In this document: positions 1 through 7,688 of the stretch, piece by piece | How positions within the stretch are numbered: the stretch's first letter is position 1 | Layout: every line of letters begins with the position of its first letter | Source of the DNA: Brevibacillus gelatini | GTDB taxonomy: Bacteria > Bacillota > Bacilli > Brevibacillales > Brevibacillaceae | Length of the DNA stretch: 64,000 bases | NCBI RefSeq assembly: GCF_003710935.1 | Contig: NZ_RHHS01000033.1 | Coordinates: 18,494 to 82,493, forward strand | Reading direction: 5' to 3' | Translations under genes and position numbers: made by a program | The notes under the pieces: model-generated | The model's input: only the letters and a program-made list of their open reading frames with translations | Databases searched by the model: none | Told to the model about the DNA's origin: nothing

Positions 1-67
1 TTGGGGATAAAAAAACGGAGCCGTCCTCTGAGTAGAAGAAGGCCCCGGATTATACACGGGAGTGCAC

Positions 68-172
68 TCATCTCTCAGAATCTATGGATTCTGCAGGAAT
101 TGGCACCGCGCAAGGCTTGCTTGCTGGTTGCCGGGTTTCATAGGGCCAGTCCCTCCACCGCTCTTGATGAAC
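68..172 (-). ncRNA. SAM-I (S-box) riboswitch aptamer
   Basis: Read on the minus strand, this carries the S-box core: ATCAAGAGCGGTGGAGGGAC, then GGCCCTATGAAACCCGGCAACC, then GGTGCCAATTCC. The P1 helix closes between TCATC at the 5' side and GATGA near plus position 70. The gene it controls lies left of base 1. By family knowledge, SAM-bound S-box leaders stop transcription of methionine, cysteine or SAM genes. Positions 1-67 are the expression platform and end in a T-run on the minus strand, but I could not settle the terminator stem. The second S-box at 5725 has the same core, which supports the call. Confidence 0.93.
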
Positions 173-192
173 TTGCTTCAATTGTTGTCATA

Positions 193-221
193 ATTGTATG
201 AAAAGCTTATGGAGCTGTCAA
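193..221 (-). promoter_or_regulatory. SigA promoter of the leftward SAM riboswitch
   Basis: The minus strand reads TTGACA (216-221) and TACAAT (193-198) with a 17-bp spacer, a near-consensus vegetative promoter ending about 20 bp before the aptamer. From here to the next gene at 457 I see no coding sequence. Confidence 0.85.
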
Positions 222-421
222 TATTCAATTATAAGTTTTCAGGTTGGATTTTCATGATTTTCCTCATGCCCACCCGTGGCAGGCGCCCGCCAGCACCGCT
301 TTTTGCCCAAAAACAAACCTGTCACAAATTTGTCCCTATATCCCGGCGCTTTCGTTGCCCTCGTCGTTAGAAAATGGCATGCCCCTATGATATGATGGGA
401 GTGGCAGAAAACGACGAAACG

Positions 422-439
422 ATTGTACATATTGTACAT
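422..439 (+). repeat. tandem ATTGTACAT repeat before the rhodanese RBS
   Basis: Two perfect head-to-tail copies of ATTGTACAT (422-430 and 431-439) end one base before the AGGAGG ribosome binding site. TGTACA is itself a palindrome, so the pair also reads as a TGTACA-N3-TGTACA dyad. An extended -10-like element (TGATATGAT) lies at 388-396, so the repeat would sit in the early transcribed region, a plausible repressor site. No regulator is identified. Confidence 0.45.
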
Positions 440-456
440 ACAGGAGGAAAAACGCG

Positions 457-768
457 ATGAGTCATGGCGTGAAGGAAATGACACCGCAGGAGCTCTTGGA
501 AAAGCTTGCTGCAAATGAAAAGCTCCAGGTGATTGATGTGCGTGAGGTGGAGGAGTGGAACGAAGGCCATATCAAAGAGGCCAAGCTGATCCCGCTCGGC
601 TTTTTGCCGCACCGCATCGACGAGCTGGACAAGGATCTCCCGGTGGTCTTGGTATGTCGCAGCGGTGCGCGCAGCCACAGAGCGACCGAATATTTGTCTG
701 AACTGGGCTTTGACGCTGCCAATATGGTCGGCGGCATGCTGGCCTGGCCCGGCGAGAAAGAAGTGTAA
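457..768 (+). CDS. rhodanese-like domain protein
   Basis: A single rhodanese domain of 103 residues with no signal peptide, so cytosolic. The active-site loop CRSGAR (residues 67-72) carries the catalytic cysteine that takes up a persulfide, followed by GGMLAW near the end, as in single-domain sulfurtransferases of the GlpE/YqhL/PspE type. The ATG has a strong AGGAGG site just downstream of a tandem ATTGTACAT repeat. A hairpin (CATGCGCC at 824-831 paired with GGCGCATG at 851-858) separates it from the Sco1-like gene but lacks a T-run, so both may share a transcript. The sulfur acceptor cannot be told from sequence. Confidence 0.88.
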   Translation: MSHGVKEMTPQELLEKLAANEKLQVIDVREVEEWNEGHIKEAKLIPLGFLPHRIDELDKDLPVVLVCRSGARSHRATEYLSELGFDAANMVGGMLAWPGEKEV

Positions 769-883
769 GCCGGATACGGTTGCGACCGAACTGGCAATGC
801 GGATGTTTTCACCCAAAAAGAAACATGCGCCTTTTCGCGGTATTGCAGCGGGCGCATGAGAAAAGCAGGGGAGGAAGAAATGC

Positions 884-1507
884 GTGAGTGAGGGAGCACA
901 GAAGCACGGGTCCGCGCTGCAGCGCCATTGGTTTACGGTGCTCGCAGGTGTGATTATCCTTGCGATTGTAGGCGTGTTGGGCTACAAATACATGGCAAAA
1001 GAGCCGATTCCCGTGATGAAGCCGATTGCCGATTTTACGCTGGACAACAGTGACGGCACGACGTATACGTTCTCCGAAGGAAAAGGCAAGGTGCGGCTGG
1101 TCGAGTTCATGTTTACCAACTGCCCTGACATTTGCCCGGCGACGACGTACAACATGTCCAAGCTGCAAGAGCAGCTCAAGGAGAAAAAGCTGTTTGGCGA
1201 CAAGGTTGAGTTTATTTCCATCACCTTTGACCCGGATTTTGACACGCCAGAGGTGTTGCAGCAGTATGCGGCGAAGTTCAAGGCGGATCAGAGCGGCTGG
1301 AAGTTTTTGCGCGGCGATGCCCAGACGGTGGAAAAGGTGACGAAGGATTTCGGAGTCGCGGTATTGAAGCAGCCTGACGGTTCCTTTGCCCATACCGCCC
1401 GCATGTTCCTCGTCGACGGCGACGGAAACATGCGCCGCGCCTACGGCATGGCAGCCGACATGGACATGGAGCAAATGATGAAGGAAATGGAGCAGCTTGC
1501 AGACTGA
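884..1507 (+). CDS. SCO1/SenC family copper-binding protein
   Basis: A 207-residue membrane-anchored protein with a thioredoxin fold outside the membrane. An N-terminal membrane segment (about residues 16-34) precedes the domain. The copper ligands of the family are visible: C80 and C84 in NCPDICP, and H170 in FAHTARMF. By family knowledge these proteins deliver copper to the CuA centre of cytochrome c oxidase and may act as thiol reductases. The start is the GTG at 884 behind GAGGAAG; the ATG just upstream runs into a stop at once. Its stop lies 2 bp from the stop of the convergent gene, with no room for a terminator. Confidence 0.9.
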   Translation: MSEGAQKHGSALQRHWFTVLAGVIILAIVGVLGYKYMAKEPIPVMKPIADFTLDNSDGTTYTFSEGKGKVRLVEFMFTNCPDICPATTYNMSKLQEQLKEKKLFGDKVEFISITFDPDFDTPEVLQQYAAKFKADQSGWKFLRGDAQTVEKVTKDFGVAVLKQPDGSFAHTARMFLVDGDGNMRRAYGMAADMDMEQMMKEMEQLAD

Positions 1508-1508
1508 A

Positions 1509-1847
1509 TCAGGCTGATTCCTCGAATGTAATCTGCACGACATGCTCGGTCTGATTTTCAAATTCAATATGCACAAGAAGCGCCCACCTGCGATTGCCCT
1601 CCTGGAGCAAGAGCTTGAACGTCTCTTCCGACGTGGTGGGCGTTTTTGCTGTGCGCCCGACGTGCAGGTAGTCGACGATCTGCGCATGCGGATATTTTTT
1701 CATCGTCTCCTGCATCGCCAATCTGCCCCATTTGGCATACGGCGGTTGGGCGCAGGCAGGGTCGTACTGGAAGAAGAAAAGCAGCAGGCTTGCCAGGAGA
1801 GTAGTCAGGACGCGCCGGGCAAAGAGCGAGGTGACAAAGGCTGGCAT
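1509..1847 (-). CDS. DUF3889 (YqzG/YhdC-like) secreted protein
   Basis: A protein of 112 residues with an N-terminal signal sequence ending near ACAQ. The mature part begins PPYAKWGRLAMQETMKKYP and contains an EETFKLLL segment, the pattern of the DUF3889 family (B. subtilis YqzG and YhdC), whose function is unknown. I take the ATG at 1847 because a GGGGG-rich ribosome site lies before it and a signal peptide follows; the frame stays open further upstream to 2195 but that part is not protein-like. Convergent with the Sco1-like gene. Confidence 0.75.
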   Translation of the reverse strand: MPAFVTSLFARRVLTTLLASLLLFFFQYDPACAQPPYAKWGRLAMQETMKKYPHAQIVDYLHVGRTAKTPTTSEETFKLLLQEGNRRWALLVHIEFENQTEHVVQITFEESA

Positions 1848-2221
1848 GGCGTAAAACCCCCTTTTTGCGGGTGAACAAGTTTGCCATCTATTTTGAGGCC
1901 ATTTTCGGATGTCATTCGTGGGAAATCTTTGCAATTCGGAAAGCGTGCGGAGGGCAAGCTCACCCTGCCGATTTTTACGCTGCAATCGCGGCCGATAGCC
2001 GATATGTCCAAGAAGCTGCCCACATGGAACAATTTTTCCGGGAGCGGAACAAACGAGAGAGTAGCCGCGATGGCGTATCAGTTTTCGGTTATTGACCGAA
2101 GATGAATGTGTGGATTTGACAAGACTGGGTGAAACGAACGCCTTGCGTTGTGTTACAATAAGAATGGCATGCTTGGTTCGGGTTTCCAAAATCATGCACG
2201 ATGATGTTAGGAGGAAAGAGT
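1848..2221. promoter_or_regulatory. intergenic region with the rnj promoter and a 17-bp palindrome
   Basis: No convincing gene. A perfect inverted repeat TTCGGT-N5-ACCGAA lies at 2084-2100. An extended -10 (TGTTACAAT, 2151-2159) precedes RNase J without a clear -35 at proper spacing; the TTGACA at 2116 is too far upstream. Short open frames here on both strands lack ribosome sites and protein-like composition. Confidence 0.5.
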
Positions 2222-3874
2222 TTGAGCGACGTTAAGATATTCGCGATGGGCGGACTCGGCGAGATCGGAAAAAACATGTATTGCGTCGAGTATGAGGACG
2301 AAATTATCATCATTGACTGCGGGGTGAAGTTCCCCGAGAATGAAATGTTCGGTATCGATCTGGTCATCCCCGATATTTCCTATTTGGTGGACAACCAGCA
2401 CAAGATTAAAGCACTTTTGTTAACGCACGGACATGAGGATCACATTGGAGCGATTCCTTATATTTTCAAACAAATCAATGTGCCGATCTACGGCGGCCGT
2501 CTGACCCTGGGCTTGGTCAAGGCGAAGCTGGAAGAGCATCGCATGCAAAACGATGTGAAGATGATTCCAATCTCGGAAGATACGGAAATTCCGTTCAACC
2601 GCTTGAAGGCGACCTTTTTCCGCACCAATCACAGCATCCCGGATTCGCTCGGGGTTGTGATTCATACACCGGAAGGAATGGTCATCCATACAGGTGACTT
2701 CAAATTCGACATGACGCCAGTCGGACAGACGACCGAGTACGGCAAGATTGCCAGAATCGGGGCGAGCGGTGACGTTTTGGCGCTGCTCTCGGACAGTACG
2801 AACAGTGAGCGCTACGGCTTCACCATGTCGGAGCGCACCGTTGGCGAAGGGATTCTCGACGTGGTGCGCAAAGCGCGCGGCCGGATCATCCTGGCGACAT
2901 TCGCGTCCAATGTGCATCGTCTGCAGCAGGTGGTAGACGCTGCCGAGCAGTGCAATCGCAAAGTAGCGGTGATCGGCCGCAGTATGGAAAAAGTGTTCAT
3001 GATTGGACAAGAACTGGGTTACATTCAGATGCCGGAGGGCATGCTGATTGACATCAAGCACATTGACAACTACGCCGACAACCAGGTGCTGATTATTTGC
3101 ACGGGTAGCCAGGGCGAGCCGATGGCGGCACTGACCCGAATCGCTTCCGGATCGCACCGCAACGTGTCGATCTATCCAGAGGACACCGTCATCATTTCGG
3201 CTTCCCCGATTCCGGGCAACACGATTAATGTAAGCCGGACGATCGACAAGCTGTACCGCGCAGGTGCGAACGTCGTGCTCAGTCACGTGTTTGACATTCA
3301 CGCGTCCGGTCACGGCAGCAGCGAAGAGTTGATGCTCATGCTCAGCTTTATTCGTCCCAAGTACTTTATCCCGATTCACGGGGAGTACCGGATGCTGAAA
3401 ACGCACGCGAAACTGGCGCAGCAGGTAGGCATTGACGAGAGCAACATTTTCATCATGGACAACGGCGAGGTGCTGAACTGCAACCGCGAAAAGGCATGGC
3501 TCAGCAAGGTTCACGCCGGCATCGTGCTGATCGACGGCAGCGGCATCGGCGACGTAGGCAACATCGTCCTGCGCGACCGCAAGCATCTGGCAGAGGATGG
3601 CCTGATGGTCGTCGTCGTCAGTCTCGACATGAAAAACTTCAAGATTCTCACCGGACCAGACATCGTCAGCCGCGGCTTTGTATATGTGCGCGGTTCGGAA
3701 TCGCTCATCCAGGAAGCGACGCTGCTTGTTCGCCAGCGACTCCAGGAAGCGTTGGACAAGAAGATCAAGGAATGGTCGGAGTTGAAGTCCCAGATCAACG
3801 AAGTCATCAAGCCGTTTATTTATGAAAAGACCGGCCGCAATCCGATGATTCTCACCATTTTGATGGAAGTGTAG
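2222..3874 (+). CDS. rnj: ribonuclease J
   Basis: A 550-residue metallo-beta-lactamase/beta-CASP ribonuclease. The zinc motif HGHEDH is at residues 69-74, with TGDFKFD and SDSTN further on; the C-terminal region keeps IHGEYRM and ends in PMILTILMEV as in B. subtilis RNase J. The family acts as 5'-to-3' exonuclease and endonuclease in mRNA turnover and rRNA processing, usually as a J1/J2 pair. By eye it is closer to J1, but J1 and J2 cannot be separated with certainty. The start is the TTG at 2222, placed ideally after AGGAGGAAAG; an in-frame ATG at 2201 lies before the ribosome site and is unlikely. Confidence 0.93.
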   Translation: MSDVKIFAMGGLGEIGKNMYCVEYEDEIIIIDCGVKFPENEMFGIDLVIPDISYLVDNQHKIKALLLTHGHEDHIGAIPYIFKQINVPIYGGRLTLGLVKAKLEEHRMQNDVKMIPISEDTEIPFNRLKATFFRTNHSIPDSLGVVIHTPEGMVIHTGDFKFDMTPVGQTTEYGKIARIGASGDVLALLSDSTNSERYGFTMSERTVGEGILDVVRKARGRIILATFASNVHRLQQVVDAAEQCNRKVAVIGRSMEKVFMIGQELGYIQMPEGMLIDIKHIDNYADNQVLIICTGSQGEPMAALTRIASGSHRNVSIYPEDTVIISASPIPGNTINVSRTIDKLYRAGANVVLSHVFDIHASGHGSSEELMLMLSFIRPKYFIPIHGEYRMLKTHAKLAQQVGIDESNIFIMDNGEVLNCNREKAWLSKVHAGIVLIDGSGIGDVGNIVLRDRKHLAEDGLMVVVVSLDMKNFKILTGPDIVSRGFVYVRGSESLIQEATLLVRQRLQEALDKKIKEWSELKSQINEVIKPFIYEKTGRNPMILTILMEV

Positions 3875-3963
3875 GATGGGAGCACTTCTTCGTTCTCCCG
3901 GACACTTGATCGGGTTATAATACTACGTATATGGAAACGTGATACAAAAGGAGAGGTTGCCCC

Positions 3964-4392
3964 ATGATGTCTTATGAAGCATATATGAGCCAGGTCATTC
4001 AGCCGATGCGCGACGAGCTGACTCGCAACGGATTTGTAGAACTGCGCACAGCAGAAGAGGTTGAGCAGACGCTGCCAAATGCAAAAGGTCTGACTTTGGT
4101 CGTCGTAAACTCTGTTTGTGGCTGCGCGGCAGGATTGGCTCGGCCGGCAGTGGTTCATTCCTTGAACCATCCTTCCAAGCCAGACAACCTCTACACCGTA
4201 TTTGCAGGTCAAGACAAGGAAGCAACAGCAAAAGCACGCGAGTATTTCGAAGGCTACGCGCCATCGTCCCCGTCTTTTGCGATCATGAAGGACGGCAAAA
4301 TCATGACGATGATCGAGCGCCATCAGATCGAGAACAATGATCTGCAAACGATCGCAAACCTGTTGACTACCGCTTACGACACGTACAAATAA
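3964..4392 (+). CDS. BrxA/BrxB family bacilliredoxin
   Basis: A 142-residue protein of the YphP/YqiW family. The redox motif CGC is at residues 52-54 in NSVCGCAAG, the hallmark of the bacilliredoxins that remove bacillithiol from oxidised protein thiols. The conserved SPSFAIMKDGK and ERHQIE segments follow. Two ATGs in a row (3964 and 3967) follow GGAGAGG; either could start. A TATAAT at 3916-3921 may be its -10 box, with a poor -35. It is a single-gene unit closed by the terminator at 4409. Confidence 0.93.
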   Translation: MMSYEAYMSQVIQPMRDELTRNGFVELRTAEEVEQTLPNAKGLTLVVVNSVCGCAAGLARPAVVHSLNHPSKPDNLYTVFAGQDKEATAKAREYFEGYAPSSPSFAIMKDGKIMTMIERHQIENNDLQTIANLLTTAYDTYK

Positions 4393-4408
4393 GCAAAAAC
4401 GACCATGA

Positions 4409-4440
4409 CGAGACGCTCGGGAACGGGCGTCTTGTTTTAT
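4409..4440 (+). terminator. terminator after the bacilliredoxin gene
   Basis: Stem AGACGCTC/GGGCGTCT with a short loop, followed by TGTTTTAT. Intrinsic terminator. Confidence 0.75.
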
Positions 4441-4557
4441 ATTTTCAGCAAGATCCACCAAATAAAGGCTGCTCCATAACGGAAAGATTCGAGTATACTA
4501 AACAAGTGGTGGGATGTGCCCATGTGATACCGAGAACAAAAGGTGGAGTCATTTTTT

Positions 4558-5562
4558 ATGCGAATGTGGAAACGGGTGTTGCTCCTGATGCTCGTCGTGG
4601 TTGCCGCGACAGCAGGTTACTACGGATACTCTTTTTATCAATTTGCTCAAGATATTCAAGAGCCCAATGTCATTACGCCTGCCCTTGATGGAGGGGCCTC
4701 GACGAAAGCGGCCGAGATTCCCGAATGGGACGGCGAAGAGCGGGTGAACATCCTCTTGATGGGGGTGGACCGCAGGGGAATGAAAAACAACGGGCTTCCC
4801 CGTTCGGACTCGATGATGCTGGTCAGCATCGACCCCGTCTCCAAGCGTTACGATGTATTTTCCATTTTGCGAGATACGTACGTGGACATTCCGGGGCACG
4901 GCAGCTCGCGCATCAACTCCGCGATTGTGGACGGAGGACCGGAGCTGGCGATGAAGACCGTCAGCCAGTTTACAGGACTTCCTGTGGACCGCTACGTCAT
5001 CACAGATTTTGAAGGCTTCAAGGCATTGATCGACTCCGTTGGCGGCGTCGAGATTGATGTGGAAAAAAATATGTATTACCATGACCCGACAGATAAAGGC
5101 GTCTACGATATTAATTTGAAAAAGGGCCTGCAGCAACTGGATGGAGACAAGGCTCTGCAATACGTACGTTTCCGTCATGACGCAACATCCGACTACACGC
5201 GTACAGAGCGTCAACGCAAGCTGCTGACGGCTGTAGTTAGCCAGATGAAGAGCGGCGCGACACTGATGCAGTTGCCGTCGATCCTCAAAGAAGTGACGCC
5301 GTATATCCAGACAAACATCAGTTCCATGGATATGCTGAAACTGTCTGCGCTTGGGCTGAAACTGAACACCGTGGAGCCAGGCAACTACCAACTGCCGCCT
5401 ATGGGAATGTTTCGTGAATCCCATCGGGCAGGCGCGGTACTCATTCCCGATGTCGATCAGGTTCAGTCCTTCATTCAGGAAAAATTGCAGCCGCCGACAG
5501 AAGCGTCGGTTTCGCAAACGAATGGCACGACAGAAAGCAACGAAAACAGCACGCCAGATTGA
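4558..5562 (+). CDS. LytR-CpsA-Psr (LCP) family cell wall ligase
   Basis: A 334-residue protein with one N-terminal membrane segment (about residues 6-27) and an external LCP domain. Family landmarks are RVNILLMGVDRR, RSDSMMLVSID, SILRDTYVDIPG, SRINSA and YVRFRHD. LCP enzymes transfer teichoic acids or other glycopolymers from the lipid carrier to peptidoglycan. The start is the ATG at 4558 behind AGGTGGAG; an in-frame GTG at 4543 overlaps that ribosome site. The C-terminal tail is rich in Thr, Ser and Glu. A single-gene unit whose terminator overlaps the stop codon. Confidence 0.93.
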   Translation: MRMWKRVLLLMLVVVAATAGYYGYSFYQFAQDIQEPNVITPALDGGASTKAAEIPEWDGEERVNILLMGVDRRGMKNNGLPRSDSMMLVSIDPVSKRYDVFSILRDTYVDIPGHGSSRINSAIVDGGPELAMKTVSQFTGLPVDRYVITDFEGFKALIDSVGGVEIDVEKNMYYHDPTDKGVYDINLKKGLQQLDGDKALQYVRFRHDATSDYTRTERQRKLLTAVVSQMKSGATLMQLPSILKEVTPYIQTNISSMDMLKLSALGLKLNTVEPGNYQLPPMGMFRESHRAGAVLIPDVDQVQSFIQEKLQPPTEASVSQTNGTTESNENSTPD

Positions 5563-5578
5563 GTGTGCTGTTTTTTTG
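5546..5578 (+). terminator. terminator overlapping the LCP stop codon
   Basis: Stem CAGCAC/GTGCTG followed by seven Ts; the TGA stop lies in the loop. Confidence 0.85.
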
Positions 5579-5640
5579 ATGCGGTTTCGGGCAGATGTTT
5601 TACAAAAAGTAGATCAAAAAAGTTTTTCCTGTGATTGCTA

Positions 5641-5670
5641 TTGACGGGATATTTTCAAAAGGGATATAAT
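5641..5670 (+). promoter_or_regulatory. SigA promoter of the metNIQ leader
   Basis: TTGACG (5641-5646), an 18-bp spacer and a perfect TATAAT (5665-5670), followed about 55 bp later by the S-box aptamer. Confidence 0.88.
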
Positions 5671-5724
5671 CCGGTTTGTATCATCAAAATTGAAAAACCG
5701 AACATCATATACGTAGAAATCTTT

Positions 5725-5838
5725 CTTATCAAGAGAGGCGGAGGGACAGGCCCTATGAAGCCCGGCAACCGGTTCATTTTTTGGAAAATGGACGTCGCGG
5801 TGCCAATTCCTACAAGATTGGTTGGATCTTGATAGATG
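5725..5838 (+). ncRNA. SAM-I (S-box) riboswitch of metNIQ
   Basis: The S-box core is complete: TCTTATCAAGAGAGGCGGAG, then GGCCCTATGAAGCCCGGCAACC, a variable P3 arm, and GGTGCCAATTCC. P1 closes between CTTATCAAGA and TCTTGATAGATGAG. It precedes a terminator and the methionine importer genes, so when SAM is plentiful the operon should be switched off. Confidence 0.97.
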
Positions 5839-5872
5839 AGAAGGGTGGATGCGAACGTATACATGCGTTGCA

Positions 5873-5912
5873 GCCCCTTTTTCGTTTGTGAAAAAAGGGG
5901 TTTTCTATTTTT
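5873..5912 (+). terminator. riboswitch-controlled terminator of metNIQ
   Basis: Stem CCCCTTTTTTC/GAAAAAAGGGG-like (CAGCCCCTTTTTCG ... GAAAAAAGGGGTT) followed by TTTTCTATTTTT. This is the expression platform of the S-box leader, ending about 40 bp before metN. Confidence 0.88.
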
Positions 5913-5951
5913 CACAAGGGATGTATACAGATTTGCCAGGAGGTGGATGCG

Positions 5952-6965
5952 TTGATTCAATTACAAAATTTGCATAAAAGCTATCAGGTGCAGGGCAAGA
6001 CGATTCCTGCATTGCTCGGAATTGACCTTTCCATTGAGAAAGGAGAAATTTACGGGATTATCGGCCATTCCGGCGCAGGGAAAAGTACCCTGATCCGCTG
6101 CATCAACCTGCTGGAACGTCCCACGTCGGGACAGGTCATCGTCGACGGGGTGGATTTGACCAAGCTTGACGACGCCAAGCTGCAGGAAAAACGTCGGGAG
6201 ATCGGGATGATTTTCCAGCATTTTAACCTGCTGTCCTCGGCGACCGTTGGCGAAAATGTCGCGTTTCCGCTCAAGCTGGCCAAGCGTCCCAAGGCGGAGA
6301 TTCAGAAAAAGGTGGACGACTTGCTCAAGCTGGTAGGGCTGGAAGCGCATCGGGACAAATACCCGTCGCAACTGTCCGGCGGTCAGAAGCAGCGCGTCGG
6401 CATCGCGCGGGCGTTGGCGAACGATCCGAAAGTGCTGCTGTGCGACGAAGCGACTTCCGCGCTCGATCCGCAGACGACCAACTCGATTCTGGCCCTGCTT
6501 TTGGACATCAACCGCAAGCTGGGATTGACCATCGTGCTGATTACGCACGAGATGCACGTGATCCGCTCGATTTGCGACCGCGTAGGCGTGATCGATGGCG
6601 GAAAAATCGTCGAGTCGGGCAAGGTGCTGGATGTGTTTCTCAAGCCGCAGCATCCGACGACACAGGAATTTGTCGAGCAAGTGGCCGATTCCACCGAGCT
6701 GCGCGAAGCAGTTGCGCACGAAAAAGCAGCGGGGAACCGCACGATTGCACGTGTCACTTTCCTGGGCGAAAAGACGTACCAGCCGATTTTGTTCCAGACG
6801 ATGCAGGAGACAGGCACTGTGTTCAGTATTTTGCAGGGAACGATTTCTCGCATGAAGGATACGCCGTACGGCCAACTGGTCGTCGAACTGGAAGGCGATG
6901 TTCGCCAAAACGAAAAAACCATCGAGACGTTGCGTCAGCGTGGCTTGGAAGTAGAGGTGATATAG
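5952..6965 (+). CDS. metN: methionine ABC transporter ATP-binding protein
   Basis: A 337-residue ATPase energising methionine uptake. Walker A GHSGAGKS is at residues 38-45, LSGGQKQR from 141, Walker B VLLCDE at 161-166, and the H-loop in ITHEMHVI. The roughly 75 C-terminal residues form the NIL domain, which in the E. coli homologue binds methionine and inhibits transport. The start is the TTG at 5952 behind CAGGAGGTGG, giving MIQLQN as in other MetN proteins; an in-frame GTG at 5943 overlaps the ribosome site. First gene of metNIQ, under the SAM riboswitch. Confidence 0.96.
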   Translation: MIQLQNLHKSYQVQGKTIPALLGIDLSIEKGEIYGIIGHSGAGKSTLIRCINLLERPTSGQVIVDGVDLTKLDDAKLQEKRREIGMIFQHFNLLSSATVGENVAFPLKLAKRPKAEIQKKVDDLLKLVGLEAHRDKYPSQLSGGQKQRVGIARALANDPKVLLCDEATSALDPQTTNSILALLLDINRKLGLTIVLITHEMHVIRSICDRVGVIDGGKIVESGKVLDVFLKPQHPTTQEFVEQVADSTELREAVAHEKAAGNRTIARVTFLGEKTYQPILFQTMQETGTVFSILQGTISRMKDTPYGQLVVELEGDVRQNEKTIETLRQRGLEVEVI

Positions 6966-7631
6966 ATGGACTGGACAATGGAAAATGTGGATTGGTCGGA
7001 GATTGCGGAGGGTACACTAGATACACTGACGATGCTTGGCTTCTCCACGCTGTTTACGATTTTGATCGGCTTGCCGCTGGGAATCATCCTATTCCTTACT
7101 TCGCGTGGACAGTTGCTGCAAAACAAGGCATTCTACACGGTTGCCTCATTCATCGTCAACGTGCTGCGTTCCGTACCGTTCATCATCCTGATGATCTTGC
7201 TGATTCCGGTTACGAAGCTGATTGTGGGAACTTCGCTCGGCGTACTCGGATCGATTCCGCCGCTCGTGATCGGTGCTGCTCCATTCTTTGCGCGGCTGGT
7301 GGAAACCTCTCTGCGCGAGGTAGATCGCGGGGTCATTGAAGCGGCTCAGTCAATGGGAGCGTCCAATTGGCAAATCATCTGGAACGTCCTGTTGCCAGAG
7401 TCTCGTCCGGGACTGGTTGCCGGAATTACGATCACAACCGTTGCCCTCGTGTCCTATACCGCCATGTCCGGGGTAATCGGTGGCGGCGGTCTGGGGGATT
7501 TGGCCATCCGTTACGGCTATCAACGCTTCCAGACGGATGTCATGATTGTCACTGTCGTCATTTTGCTTGTGTTGGTTCAGATCTTACAGTCGCTGGGTGA
7601 TCGCCTCGTATTGCGCTTCAGCCGCAAGTAA
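6966..7631 (+). CDS. metI: methionine ABC transporter permease
   Basis: A 221-residue integral membrane protein with about five membrane helices and the binding-protein-dependent permease loop EAAQSMGASNWQIIWNVLLPE, by which it docks on MetN. Its ATG directly abuts the metN stop with no spacer, so translation is probably coupled. Called metP in B. subtilis. Confidence 0.96.
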   Translation: MDWTMENVDWSEIAEGTLDTLTMLGFSTLFTILIGLPLGIILFLTSRGQLLQNKAFYTVASFIVNVLRSVPFIILMILLIPVTKLIVGTSLGVLGSIPPLVIGAAPFFARLVETSLREVDRGVIEAAQSMGASNWQIIWNVLLPESRPGLVAGITITTVALVSYTAMSGVIGGGGLGDLAIRYGYQRFQTDVMIVTVVILLVLVQILQSLGDRLVLRFSRK

Positions 7632-7688
7632 GGTCTTTCCCATAGAAGTTGCAAGGACAAAAATCAAAGAAGTAGGGGGAAATCATTT

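Noticed and set aside
100..112. TGGCACCGCG-like sequence suggesting a T-box on the plus strand
   Set aside because: The match to the T-box antiterminator is partial and there is no Stem I or specifier; the opposite strand is a complete S-box that explains the bases.
1..201. 66-codon plus-strand frame at the left edge
   Set aside because: It is the antisense of the S-box riboswitch, and no ribosome site precedes it.
1865..2105. Short plus-strand frames between the DUF3889 gene and rnj
   Set aside because: No ribosome sites, no protein-like pattern, overlapping frames with equal length.
2116..2121. TTGACA as the rnj -35 box
   Set aside because: It is 32 bp before the TACAAT, too far to pair with it.
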